64,000 nucleotides of DNA from Albifimbria verrucaria (Eukaryota > Ascomycota > Sordariomycetes > Hypocreales > Stachybotryaceae), in contig JAHREC010000049.1 in NCBI GenBank assembly GCA_020081605.1, positions 310,001 to 374,000 of the forward strand. The letters run 5' to 3'. Positions 33,954 to 44,704 of this stretch are shown one piece after another. Each line of letters opens with the position of its first letter. The first letter of the stretch is position 1. The notes below the pieces were generated by a model. That model made no database searches, was not told the origin of the DNA, and saw nothing but the letters and a program-made list of their open reading frames with translations. A program made the position numbers and the translations under genes.

Positions 33954-36900
33954 ATGGACTCGGACGTGGCTCCATCGACCGAGAAGAACAACGACCTACC
34001 ATCGCAGGCCAAAACCGAGGCCGACTCGACAAGTAACGAATGGCAACTCAAGCCCAAATTAATCGAGTTCCGACAACGTGATGAGGCATCCGGGGTACCA
34101 CGACGGGAGCTCGGCGTTACATGGCAGAACCTCACTGTCGAGGTTGTTAGTTCTGAAGCGGCAATCCACGAGAACTTTGCCTCCCAATTCAACATCCCGA
34201 AATTGATCAAGGAAAATCGTCACAAGCCCCTCTGAAGACAATTCTCAGCAACAGCCATGGATGCGTTAAACCAGGCGAGATGCTCCTTGTCCTGGGACGC
34301 CCAGGCTCGGGATGCACCACCCTCCTTAAGATGCTGGCGAACAAGCGGAATGGCTACGCTTCCGTCAATGGCGATGTGCACTATGGCTCTATGACCGCCA
34401 AGGAGGCCCAGCGATACAGGGGCCAAATAGTCATGAATACGGAAGATGAGCTTTTCTTTCCTTCACTGACTGTAGGGCAAACAATGGATTTTGCCACGCG
34501 ACTCAAGACTCCATTCCATCTGCCTAACGGAGTTGCCTCTACAGAAGAGCTCAGGGTTGAAACACGCGACTTCTTGCTGCAGTCCATGGGGATCGAGCAT
34601 ACCAAGTCCACCAAAGTTGGCAATGAGTTTGTGCGAGGTGTCTCCGGCGGAGAACGCAAGCGAGTTTCCATTATCGAATGTTTGGCCACCAAGGGCTCGG
34701 TATTCTGCTGGGATAACTCTACAAGAGGTCTTGATGCAAGCACGTTAGTACATCACATCTCTACAATGACATGATTTTCAGTACTGATTACCCGTAATAG
34801 AGCACTCGAATACACCAAAGCGATAAGAGCGTTGACCGACACGCTGGGTATAGCCTCCATCGTCACCCTATATCAAGCGGGCAACGGAATCTACAATCTT
34901 TTTGACAAGGTGCTTGTTCTTGATGAGGGCAAAGAGGTGTACTATGGTCCCATGAGAGAAGCACGGCCTTTCATGGAGCGTCTGGGCTTCATCTGCGAGC
35001 ATGGCGCCAACGTGGCCGACTTCCTGACAGGTGTCACTGTTCCTACTGAACGTAAGATTCGCCAGGGCATGGAGAATCGTTTCCCTCGCAGTGCCGACCA
35101 GCTTCTGGAGGAGTACAACAAATCGCCAATACGACAACAGATGGCCGCAGAGTACGACTTTCCCACGACTGACAAGGCCATGGAAATAACGAAAACTTTC
35201 CGTGACGGAGTTCGTCATGAGAAGTATAAGCGTTTATCTGACAAAGATCCCATGACAGTTAGCTTCGGACAGCAGGTAAAGGCCTGCGTCACCCGACAAT
35301 ATCAAATCCTCTTGGGCGACAAGGCAACCTTTTTCATCAAGCAGATATCTACGATTGTTCAGGCCCTCATTGCTGGTTCCCTATTCTACAACGCCCCAGC
35401 CCATTCGGGTGGTCTTTTGTCAAAGCAGGTGCCTGTTTCTTCGCGCTGTTGTTTAACAGCTTGCTGTCTATGTCTGAGGTGACAGATTCCTTCACTGGAC
35501 GTCCTGTTCTTCTCAAGCACAAGTCATTTGCTCTGTTTCATCCTGCAGCTTTCTGTATTGCTCAGATTGCAGCAGATATTCCGGTCATTCTATTTCAAGT
35601 ATCAACGTTCTCTTTGATACTCTACTTCATGGTAGGGTTGACTATGACGGCTGGTCATTTCTTCACTTTCTGGATCATTGTCATCGCGACAACTATGGTG
35701 AGTCCCCTAATGGTGTTCCCTTCCAATTACACTTGCTGATTGGTTTACAGTGCATGACTGCTCTGTTTCGAGCCGTAGGTGCTGGCTTCAGCACCTTTGA
35801 CGGCGCTTCCAAGGTCTCTGGCTTCTTCATCGGTGCTCTCATTATGTACACTGGATACATGATCCAAAAGCCCTATATGCACCCATGGTTTGTTTGGATA
35901 TTCTGGATCGATCCACTTGCGTACGCTTTCAATGCTCTCCTGTCCAACGAATTCCATGACAAGATTATTCCCTGCGTTGGCAACAATCTCGTTCCTAGCG
36001 GACCGGGCTATGAGAACGATGATCACCAGGCTTGTGCGGGTGTCGGTGGCGCTGTCGTGGGCCAATCGTTCGTTTATGGCGATGATTACCTCAAGTCTCT
36101 GTCATACCACCATAATGACCTCTGGATGAACTTTGGAATTGTATGGGCATGGTGGCTACTTTTTGTTATTATCACTGTGGTGGCTACAAGCAAGTGGAAG
36201 TCTGTTTCTGAGAGCGGTCCTAGCTTGGTTATTCCGCGAGAGAACATCAAGGCCGTCCCTATTTTGAACAGGAAGGACGAAGAAGCTCAGACCGATGTGA
36301 GCGGAAAGGATGTATCCCGTCGTGGAGACGACAGCTCCGTTACTGCTGCCGAGAACTCGGACAGCAATAATGAAGATAGCAACCTCGTCCGCAACACGTC
36401 CGTCTTCACCTGGAAGAACCTCTCCTACACTGTCAAGACCCCAGAAGGAGACCGTGTCCTGCTCGACAATGTCCAGGGCTGGGTAAAACCCGGCATGTTG
36501 GGCGCTTTGATGGGTTCATCTGGCGCTGGAAAGACTACGCTGCTTGACGTGTTGGCTCAACGCAAGACTGAGGGAACCATTCGTGGGTCTATTTTGGTAG
36601 ATGGCCGTGAGCTCCCGGTTTCATTCCAGCGTTCAGCTGGCTACTGTGAGCAATTGGATGTTCACGAACCTTTCGCCACGGTCAGAGAAGCTCTGGAATT
36701 CTCCGCACTCTTGCGTCAGAGCCGTGAGACTCCACGTGAGGAAAAGCTCAAATATGTCGATACCATCATTGATCTTTTGGAGCTACACGACCTCGCCGAC
36801 ACCCTTATTGGGGAGGTTGGGCACGGTTTGAGTGTTGAACAGCGAAAGCGTGTTACTATTGGTGTTGAACTCGTCGCTAAACCTAGCATTCTGATTTTCC

Positions 36901-38296
36901 TTGACGAACCTACATCTGGTTTAGACGGACAGTCTGCCTATAACACTGTCCGTTTCCTGCGGAAGCTGGCGGATGTTGGCCAGGCGGTGCTCGTTACTAT
37001 CCACCAGCCTTCAGCTCAACTTTTCGCTCAGTTTGACACCCTGCTTCTGCTCGCCAAAGGTGGCAAGACCGTCTATTTTGGAGACATCGGTGAGCAGGCT
37101 CAGACTGTTAAGAACTACTTTGGTCGATACGGAGCTCCATGCCCTCAAGAGGCCAATGCGGCAGAACACATGATCGACGTTGTTTCCGGCCATCTCTCGC
37201 AAGGGAAAGACTGGAACCAGGTCTGGCTTGCTTCTCCCGAACATGAGGCTGTCACGAAAGAACTCGACCACATCATCAATGAAGCTGCATCGAAACCCCA
37301 GGTACTGTCGATGATGGACACGAGTTTGCAATGCCTCTCTGGGACCAGCTCAAGCTTGTCTCTCATCGAATGAACTTGTCTCTCTACCGAAATACAGACT
37401 ATATCAACAATAAGCTGGCTCTGCACATCTCCTCGGCTTTGTTCAATGGTTTCTCATTCTGGATGATAGGCGAGTCTGTTGGCGAACTACAGTTGAAGCT
37501 GTTCACTGTTTTTCAGTTCATCTTCGTCGCGCCAGGCGTGATTGCTCAGTTACAGCCGTTATTCATTCACCGTCGTGATATCTTTGAGACTCGGGAGAAG
37601 AAGTCAAAGATGTATTCCTGGATTGCATTCGTTACGGGACTCGTCGTCTCGGAGCTCCCTATCTATGTCTCTGTGCTGTGCTCTACTTTGTCGGCTGGTA
37701 TTACACCGTCGGCTTCCTGGAAGTTCTAGCAGAGCCGGAGCTACTTTCTTCGTCATGTTGACTTACGAGCTAGTTTACACTGGCATAGGTCAATTTATTG
37801 CTGCATATGCTCCCAACGAGGTCTTCGCTTCTTTGGTCAACCCGCTGCTTATCGGTACGCTGGTGTCGTTTTGTGGTGTTCTTGTCCCTTACACTCAGAT
37901 CCAAGCTTTTTGGAGGTACTGGATATACTGGATGAATCCTTTCAACTATCTGATGGGTAGCATGCTGGTTTTTGATATATGGGGCAGCGATATAAAGTGC
38001 TCGGATCATGAGTTCGCCAGATTTGACCCTCCGAGTGGCCAAACATGCTCTGAATACCTTGCGGACTATCTAGTCGGCATGGGATCATTCAGCAATCTAA
38101 TTAATCCGAATGACACAAGCGCGTGCCAGGTTTGCTCTTATACCAAGGAGAAGACTATCTCAAGACGCTTAACCTGAAGGAGTATTATTATGGTTGGAGA
38201 GACGCCGCCATCGTCGTGTTATTTGCCATCAGTTCCTACGCTATGGTTTACTTGCTGATGAAGTTGAGGACCAAAACTTCCAAGAAAGCAGAGTAA
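33954..38296 (+). CDS. Full-size PDR-type ABC-G multidrug transporter
   Basis: Exons 33954..34743, 34801..35697 and 35751..38296 give about 1,410 residues in the reverse (NBD-TMD)2 order of fungal pleiotropic drug resistance pumps such as CDR1/PDR5. NBD1 has the degenerate Walker [12 protein letters not shown] and signature [11 protein letters not shown]; its Walker B is the fungal [12 protein letters not shown] form. NBD2 has [15 protein letters not shown], the divergent signature [12 protein letters not shown] and Walker [17 protein letters not shown] segments follow each NBD, and the large PDR extracellular loop includes [15 protein letters not shown]. Six breaks (at 34227-34230, 35415-35418, 37296-37299, 37657-37659, 37716-37717, 38147-38148) are each fixed by one added base. 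Exports hydrophobic toxins or fungicides at the plasma membrane. The divergent upstream Zn2Cys6 gene is a candidate regulator. Confidence 0.9.
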
Positions 38297-39004
38297 TATC
38301 CTGCTTCCCTACATAGATTTCTTTTGTTTTTGCTCTTTGCTCGTTTTCGGGGTTTATAGACCTATAGACGGATTTGGGTGTTATAGAACAAGAGATTGGC
38401 CCTTTTTCTTACATTTCTCTACTGTAATATTGTTAGATAATTGATTCAGTCCACTATTCATCTTCTTTGACCATTTATACATTGGTGTCTTTGGCTGAAC
38501 CTGTAGTGAGATGACAAAGGTTCGCCTACCTCGCGATGTCCGTTCAGCCAAAGGGCTTCATGTGTAAGAAGTCGTGATAAATTTATATTAACCAATTATT
38601 GTATTACTATATGGTTACGTGTTTATTATATTTTTAGTCGTTTATTGTTAGGTATGTGGTCCGATTTCTATCCAAATATCTGCGCTAGATATACAGAATT
38701 TCTGCCCTGCCATTGCAGCACTTGTTAAACGTGTGGATCATTGAGGGTGCTCGCTAAATGGCTATCAACCATGAAAAGTACGAGACGGTAGGTGAATTGG
38801 GACGAGTCGCAACGAATAAAGGCTAACTTCATTTATGTTCCCCAACTAGCGCTCTTATTGTTTCTCATTAAACTGCAGGTATCTTTGTTTGTATGCGTAG
38901 ATGTTCCCATCCTGTCTCTGCAAATACGCGCAATCTCCAAGCTCATCCAGCTCAAACAACAGTTTGGTGATCAAAAAGTTTCATGTTTTATATAGATTTG
39001 TTAT
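38297..39004. other. Intergenic, no gene seen
   Basis: 3' flank of two convergent genes, AT-rich. A short frame at 38792-38995 has no recognisable domain. Confidence 0.5.
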
Positions 39005-41057
39005 TCAAAGCTCGTCAACAAGAAATTCCGAGCTACTTGATGGCAGAGAATCGTCTTCGTCATCTTCATCCACACCTACCACTATCCAATCCTTGACTGT
39101 AACGGCTCCCTCCCAAACCTTCTTCCAAACATCTTGCTCACAAGTCGATGGATTGAGGATATAACACTGAGGATCTGGCAGCTGCGGTGGGTCGTTCTTG
39201 ATATGCCACGTATCCTTCGGGCCAATCGTTGCCAACTCATCTGTCACAGGAAGAAGACCTGTAGCAACATCCCGATTGAATGTGGCCCGCATAAAAATCT
39301 CATAAGCGGCTTCAGGCTGGTATGCTGGAACTTCATGTCCTGCCTGAAACACGCGAGTGAAGCTGTAATTACCGAATTGTCGTGTCATACCTTTGACACC
39401 TGCCAGCGTGATCAGTGGCGCGTATCCCGCACCGGCAAAGTCAGCGGACCGACTATATGGAATCTCCAAGCTAACACGCTCACCACCAACCCAGTTACAG
39501 GCGTAGTCTCGGTCGCCATACATCATGTGGACCTTGACACCATTGTCTAGGAGGTAGGCGGTAGCATCAAGGAATCCTCCGAGCAGCTCATCATGGGTAG
39601 CAGTGAAGCTCTCTGAAACAGCCGGAGAGACCCAAGAAAAGTTGACAGGGGTACCTAGGGCTTCAAGGACATTTCCCTCCATCAAGTATCCCCATAATAT
39701 GGAGGTGGGAAGGGATCCGCGCTGGCATGACCAATATCGAACCATGACCGGTCGAGAGACATGTATACCTCTTCGGCACCCCCAACACACCACGGTGACA
39801 TATCACAGAGGTCGGCGTCTGCATGGGCATCAAGTTTGGTGGAAGACATCCTAAGATTCTTTAAGCTGTCTTGACAACTACGCATCTGTTCTCTGCAACC
39901 ACCAGGTCGTGTGAAGTTATGGAGTAATTCGTGATGAAGGGTCTCATTAAAGACCTGGATTCCGTACGTCTAAATCTCGAATTAGCCAACAATTCGCATT
40001 TCATGGGTCGACTTTAGTTTGGGCGTCTCACATTGTTATAAGGAAAGTCAATATATGCCTCAGCTTGGATGACTGCATCAAGGTAGCCATTGACAATGCC
40101 AAGGGTATCAAGATGCAAGTAATGCGCATGATCGACTTCGATTGTTCCGTTTGCAATTTTCTCATTCTGTTGCTGGAAAAATCGCATGAAGCCTGGGCCA
40201 TAATGTCCTCCATAGCTTTCTGCCCAGAGACTGATGCGGTCGTCATCTGGCTTGTAATGAGGGAACTCGAAGAACCATGTCTGCGCAAAATGCCACAAAG
40301 CATGTGCTGCCTGAGCTGTGCTATTCGTAGTTTGAGAGATATTCTGACTCGCGAATGTTCCGTAGCGGGATGTAAGGTTAGTTGGCGGAAGAGGCTCCGA
40401 CAGCTCGGCCGGTGTCACGTTCTGAATCATGGCCGGCTCCTGGAGAGCCTCAACGGTGCAGTTGGTGAGCACGTCGTAAGAGAAGCCAACTTGGTTCGGC
40501 TCGTCAATATACAGCATGTTAACCTCATTGTTCCAACTCCAAGGGTTCAACGAAGTCGACTTGGAATCGGCATTCACTACGCATGGGCCATTCTCCTGCA
40601 GCAAGCCAAGCATGGAGGAGCCGCCAGGCCGCCGTTGAGCCAGATGGCGAGAGGGGCATTTGCGGGATCTTTTCGTGCTTCGAAAAACCAGAAAAAACTG
40701 TGAGAGAACGTTAGTATTTTGGAGAGGGTTTGTTTCTGGCGACAGGCTTCAGCCTACGTGTTGACAGGGTAGTTTTGAGCCTCCCCGTTGACATCATTGA
40801 GGAAACCAGGTGGGAGGTGGACATAGCCAGCGTAAGACTTGACGCCTGGAGTTGTTTCGCAGATACCAGGCTATTGTCGGGCATTAGCACACATGGGTCG
40901 GCACGTAAGCACTTCATAAAGATCGCACTTCTTTATATGAGATGGTCACATTCTCGTGGATTTTGGATTTGAGCACCGTAACGCCTTTGGTTGGTGGTGG
41001 GAATTGGCCGACGGCGAGTCCCGCCAAGGCGCCAAGCGACAATGCCAAAGCAAACAT
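39005..41057 (-). CDS. S10 serine carboxypeptidase with C-terminal VDEL
   Basis: The start at 41057 gives signal peptide [18 protein letters not shown]. After three introns the protein shows all S10 landmarks: [13 protein letters not shown] (oxyanion region), catalytic Ser in [11 protein letters not shown], catalytic Asp in [13 protein letters not shown] and His in [10 protein letters not shown]. It removes C-terminal residues at acidic pH. Two breaks (CC at 40627-40628 forward GG, and the cccc run 39690-39693) are fixed by one added base each. The C-terminus is odd: an acidic stretch (DEDDEDD) followed by a serine run and a terminal VDEL, similar to HDEL/DDEL endoplasmic-reticulum retention signals. 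Whether it is truly retained is not known; the family is usually vacuolar or secreted. Confidence 0.87.
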
Positions 41058-41935
41058 GGGAGCTGTCAGGGATGCCTCGTCGCCCCAGATTGATGCAATT
41101 CTGTGGGGAACCAACAAGCCAATGTGTGAAGCTTGGTGGTGGAGGCTCTTAAAAGGAAATGAAACGAACAAGACGCAAAGAAATAGCACCTGAGGCAGCA
41201 ATAGAAGCTCAAGGTGGATGGATGTACGCAATCAGCTCTTCCGCCGGTTGCTGTACCCACAGTAGCATGCAGCCTACCCTATATGTCCGATCCCTCTGCT
41301 CTGTTGTCGTTGTATAGGCTATAGGCGAGGTGATGCAGTATGATGGCCACTGCGGGAGCCTGAAGACATGGAATAGGTCCATTAATTCGTGCTAATGCTT
41401 TTAGCATAATTTTGTCAACTGATAAGTCCATCTTATGACTTTACAGAAATTGCCCTCTGTGAAGCCTTTCTCTAAACTTGCCGCCGTTTCAAGCGCTTTT
41501 GACTCACTACTGAAAAAGACGGACCAACCCAAGAAACTGGAAGTACAGAACAGCCAGAGTCCGCTCTAACAAGAAAGTGTAGACCGCGAAATCGCTAGGG
41601 CTGATTTTACAGAGAGTAGTCATCCAACTGTTAAAACCAACGTTTCCGCGTATCTTTAATGGTCGCTATACATGGTAGAGCCTTGGGAGTGGTAACTGAT
41701 GTTTATGCCGTCAGTATTATATTTACGGAACTATTCTTTATTCAAACGATTTTTGGGTTTGTTGGGACAAGGGAAACGAAAAAACATTTATCACTTCGTA
41801 CAAGAAGCCAGTGATCATGTCATTTCCAACAGCTTCCGTCTCGATTATCAGCCAGGCTTGTGTGTATTTCATCATACCGGCATCAACTTGAACAAGAGAT
41901 GCAGCCATCGCCGTCTCCAAGACCTACTATGAACC
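41058..41935. other. Intergenic, no gene seen
   Basis: Space upstream of the S10 gene and downstream of the methyltransferase. The frame at 41699-41932 overlaps only non-coding sequence and shows no domain. Confidence 0.5.
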
Positions 41936-43009
41936 TCAAGAGCTTCCTTTGGTACGTGCAACAACGATTACGGCTTTCACCACCCCTGTCCGATCAAACC
42001 AGTCGAACAATCTTTGCGCCAGCTTGAACCCACCGAGGAGATGCCGTATTCCGCCAGAGCCACATCCTGCTTGTGGATGAATGTAACCAAGCCGGAGAAG
42101 ACATGTTCAGTAATATCCTTGACGACAATGGTTTCGCGGTCGTATCCGCATCTCACCAGCTGATCGCAATATTCCGCTTCCGTCATGAATGTTCGCACCG
42201 GACAGCTCATCATCACGCTAATCACGCGCGCCCAGAACACATCCATTGCGGATGCCGTGTCGCTCAGAAGCAGATCAAACACCATTACGTTCGCATTTAG
42301 TTTCGTGGCTGCGTATGTAAAGACCGGGTTGCGGGATGGCTTGAAGTGGTAGAGGCAGTCTAACGCAAGAAGCCATTTCTCATCGTAAGTCTCATCAGAC
42401 AGTGACTCCACGGCATTTACGATTTTGGGACTCCAAGTTTCTGGTTTGGCCGCATTGGCGCAGAAGACATCAATCGTCTCCAACGTGCGCTCATTCATGT
42501 CTGGATGAGCCGCAACCTCACGAAACAACCTTCGTTGCGCCGACTGCACCTGATCACTGTTCAGCGACAGGCCAACATATCTGAAGCGTGCTGTTGTCGC
42601 ATGCATTGCCTGAGTCAAATGCCACGTCTGGTCGCCACACCCGAAGCCGAGATCGAGTATCGCGACGTGGCGTTGCGACCCATTGGCACCACTTTTGACT
42701 AGCCCTGCCGTGGACACGATCTCGTCGAGAAGTGCTGCAGAAGCTTCTGGGAAGTCTTGGATAGCCTGACCCTCCACGCCTTTCCTGGGTTGATGGTCAG
42801 CCTATGTGCGCTTGGTCTTTATTCCCGACCTACCAGTAGCCAACGTTCATCCACATGCTCCGAATTGGAGCCTTTATGTTCAGCTTCCAGTGACCCAGGC
42901 CATATTGATCGGTCCTTCTGAGAATGACAATCGTTACTATGATAGCCACTACCACTGTGGCTAGGAAGCCTGCCAGGAAGCCGAGGCCGAAGTCTCGACT
43001 AGAGGTCAT
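41936..43009 (-). CDS. Membrane-anchored SAM-dependent methyltransferase
   Basis: Exons 43009..42834 and 42784..41936, joined in phase 2 (MWMNVGYW spans the junction). The N-terminus has one TM helix (GFLAGFLATVVVAIIVTIVIL) followed by a class-I methyltransferase with SAM-binding motif I ILDLGFGCGDQTWHL and LALDCLYHFKPSRNP. The size (about 340 residues) and MWMN-GYW opening resemble fungal methyltransferases distantly related to cyclopropane-fatty-acid or sterol methylases. One break near 42044-42045 (one extra C or G) restores an amphipathic C-terminus ending RTKGSS at 41936; without it translation stops at 41977. It lies 223 bp downstream of the flavoprotein gene on the same strand. A lipid substrate is inferred from the membrane anchor and the neighbour, not shown. 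Confidence 0.75.
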
Positions 43010-43232
43010 GATGCAGAAATTGCAGGTGGAAAACAGAGGTGATTGTTGTGGAGCAATTTTGTGCCCCGCTTGATGTTAAAGAGTCAGCAGGCTCAATTAA
43101 ATGCGTTCACTAAATGGCTTGCTATCCATACACAAATGAGTCCGTCATGACCTCTCACTGTGGTGCAATGGTAATTGAAGTAACAGGTTTAGCAACTAGT
43201 CTATTGGCAGAATATGCATGCGAAGACAACAT

Positions 43233-44704
43233 TCATGCCCACGGTATCGTGACCCCTAGATCCTGAGCAACTCTCATTGCTGAGACGACGCAGCCTTCCA
43301 ACAGGACCATTCCATCCCAGCACCATGAGCCTGCTATCCAAACGTTGTCTGCACCGTTGACCCATCCCCCTTCTCACTGCTGTTGGTGCTCATTATCCTT
43401 TGCACTACAGCCCTACTCCTGACATCGCGTAGTGTCCTTGTGAACTGGGCTGCCTGAAGATGTTGTTCCTCTCCTATGCCATCAAGCGGACATGTCACTA
43501 CCACAACGCCGTTGGGCATAGTATGCAATGCCTCCGTTTGTGTTTCGCTCTTGCTGAACCTCGTCCGCAAGATCATAACCTGGGCAGCATTCTTCTCCTC
43601 AAGCCCAGAGCAATGTGCACAGGCATGCTTTTGCACATCATCGTTGAGGACAGAACTCCTGCCTGTAGGATCGGTTATCAAGGTTTGCACTCGACGTGTT
43701 GGCATGTCCGCGAATGTGCCTTTGAGTGGGCTGAAGATCTTCGCCGCAACGTCTGGGGACACGGCGAGCACAACCTTATCAAATGTCTCCTCACCCATGC
43801 TCGATGGAACCGTTGTTGATTGCCATCGCACCGTGACCTTACCATTGGACTGAGAGACGACCTCTTCCACACGTGTACCTGTTCGAACATCGTTGATTCC
43901 TAGCAGCAGCTTGGATTGGACTTGTCTGACTCCACCGCAGACCGTGGAGAGCTCTTTTCCAGTGGACCTCGTCTTATAATTGATAACGTCGCCAGCAGGA
44001 AATCGAAGCAGCTCCTCATGGCTACACGTAGCAATGACGCTCATCGCTGGAAGCACGTAGTAAGCGACGAACCGTTGCGGAGTCGAATCCTCCTGGAATA
44101 TTCCCCAAAGCTTTCAGATAGCCCCCATAAGGAATCTTTGGCGGGATTGTGAAGCATGCGAACGTGAACCAGAAATTCCAGATGGTGAGATAGAGCACTT
44201 CAAGAAAGTATGCCATCCAACCAAGGGTCTTTGGTTTGGGAACACCTCGATGCAGGTTCGAGGAGTGGATGAAATACGTCCGGGGTCTTCACCAAGCGTC
44301 GAAGACTTTTGGTCGTCATCCCTTGCGTCGGCATATGCATACAAGAACCGGGTGACATGTGTCGGTATTTGCAGATAGCGGTACATGCGTATCAGATTCG
44401 CATGGTAACCCCCGACAATGCCGCGCATTGGCAAATCAATGCGTTCGACCAACCCGGTGCCTTCATTGTGTACCGTCACCGATGCTGCATCGAATGACAG
44501 GCTACTGGTCTTTTAAATGTTATTACTGACCCCTTGCGTTAGAATGCAGCTAGCTCGTACCTGCTCAAACAACGTGACATTGAAACGACTCCGATCGTCG
44601 TGCGTCAGCAGCCAGGCTGTGGTGAGGCCAGCCAATCCAGTGCCTATGACCGCCACGCGAGCCTGGTCACCTCTCTGCTGGTCTTTCTCGGATATAGATA
44701 CCAT
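43233..44704 (-). CDS. COG2907-type FAD-dependent oxidoreductase (amine-oxidase-like)
   Basis: Start 44704 gives MVSISEKDQQRGDQARVAV then the FAD Rossmann motif VIGTGLAGLTTAWLL. A GT-AG intron in phase 0 (44514 region) joins FEQ to TSSLSFDAASVTV. The diagnostic COG2907 segments follow: RIDLPMRGIVGGYHANLIRMYRYL, YFIHSSNLHRG, LTIWNFWFTF, and at the C-terminus VWIAGSW and LLEGCVVSAMRVAQDLG ending at 43233. About 485 residues. Four breaks (44282-44285, 44112-44114, 44072-44073, 43366-43370) are each restored by one base. In bacteria this flavoprotein type is commonly encoded beside cyclopropane-fatty-acyl synthases and DUF1365 proteins; here it is beside a methyltransferase. It probably acts on lipid acyl chains, which is inference. 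Confidence 0.78.

Noticed and set aside
40065..40703. Plus-strand open frame of 212 codons
   Set aside because: Antisense to the S10 carboxypeptidase catalytic region.
44070..44100. tRNA T-loop-like segment (gtcgaatcc)
   Set aside because: It lies inside the COG2907 coding region and no acceptor or anticodon stem can be folded around it.
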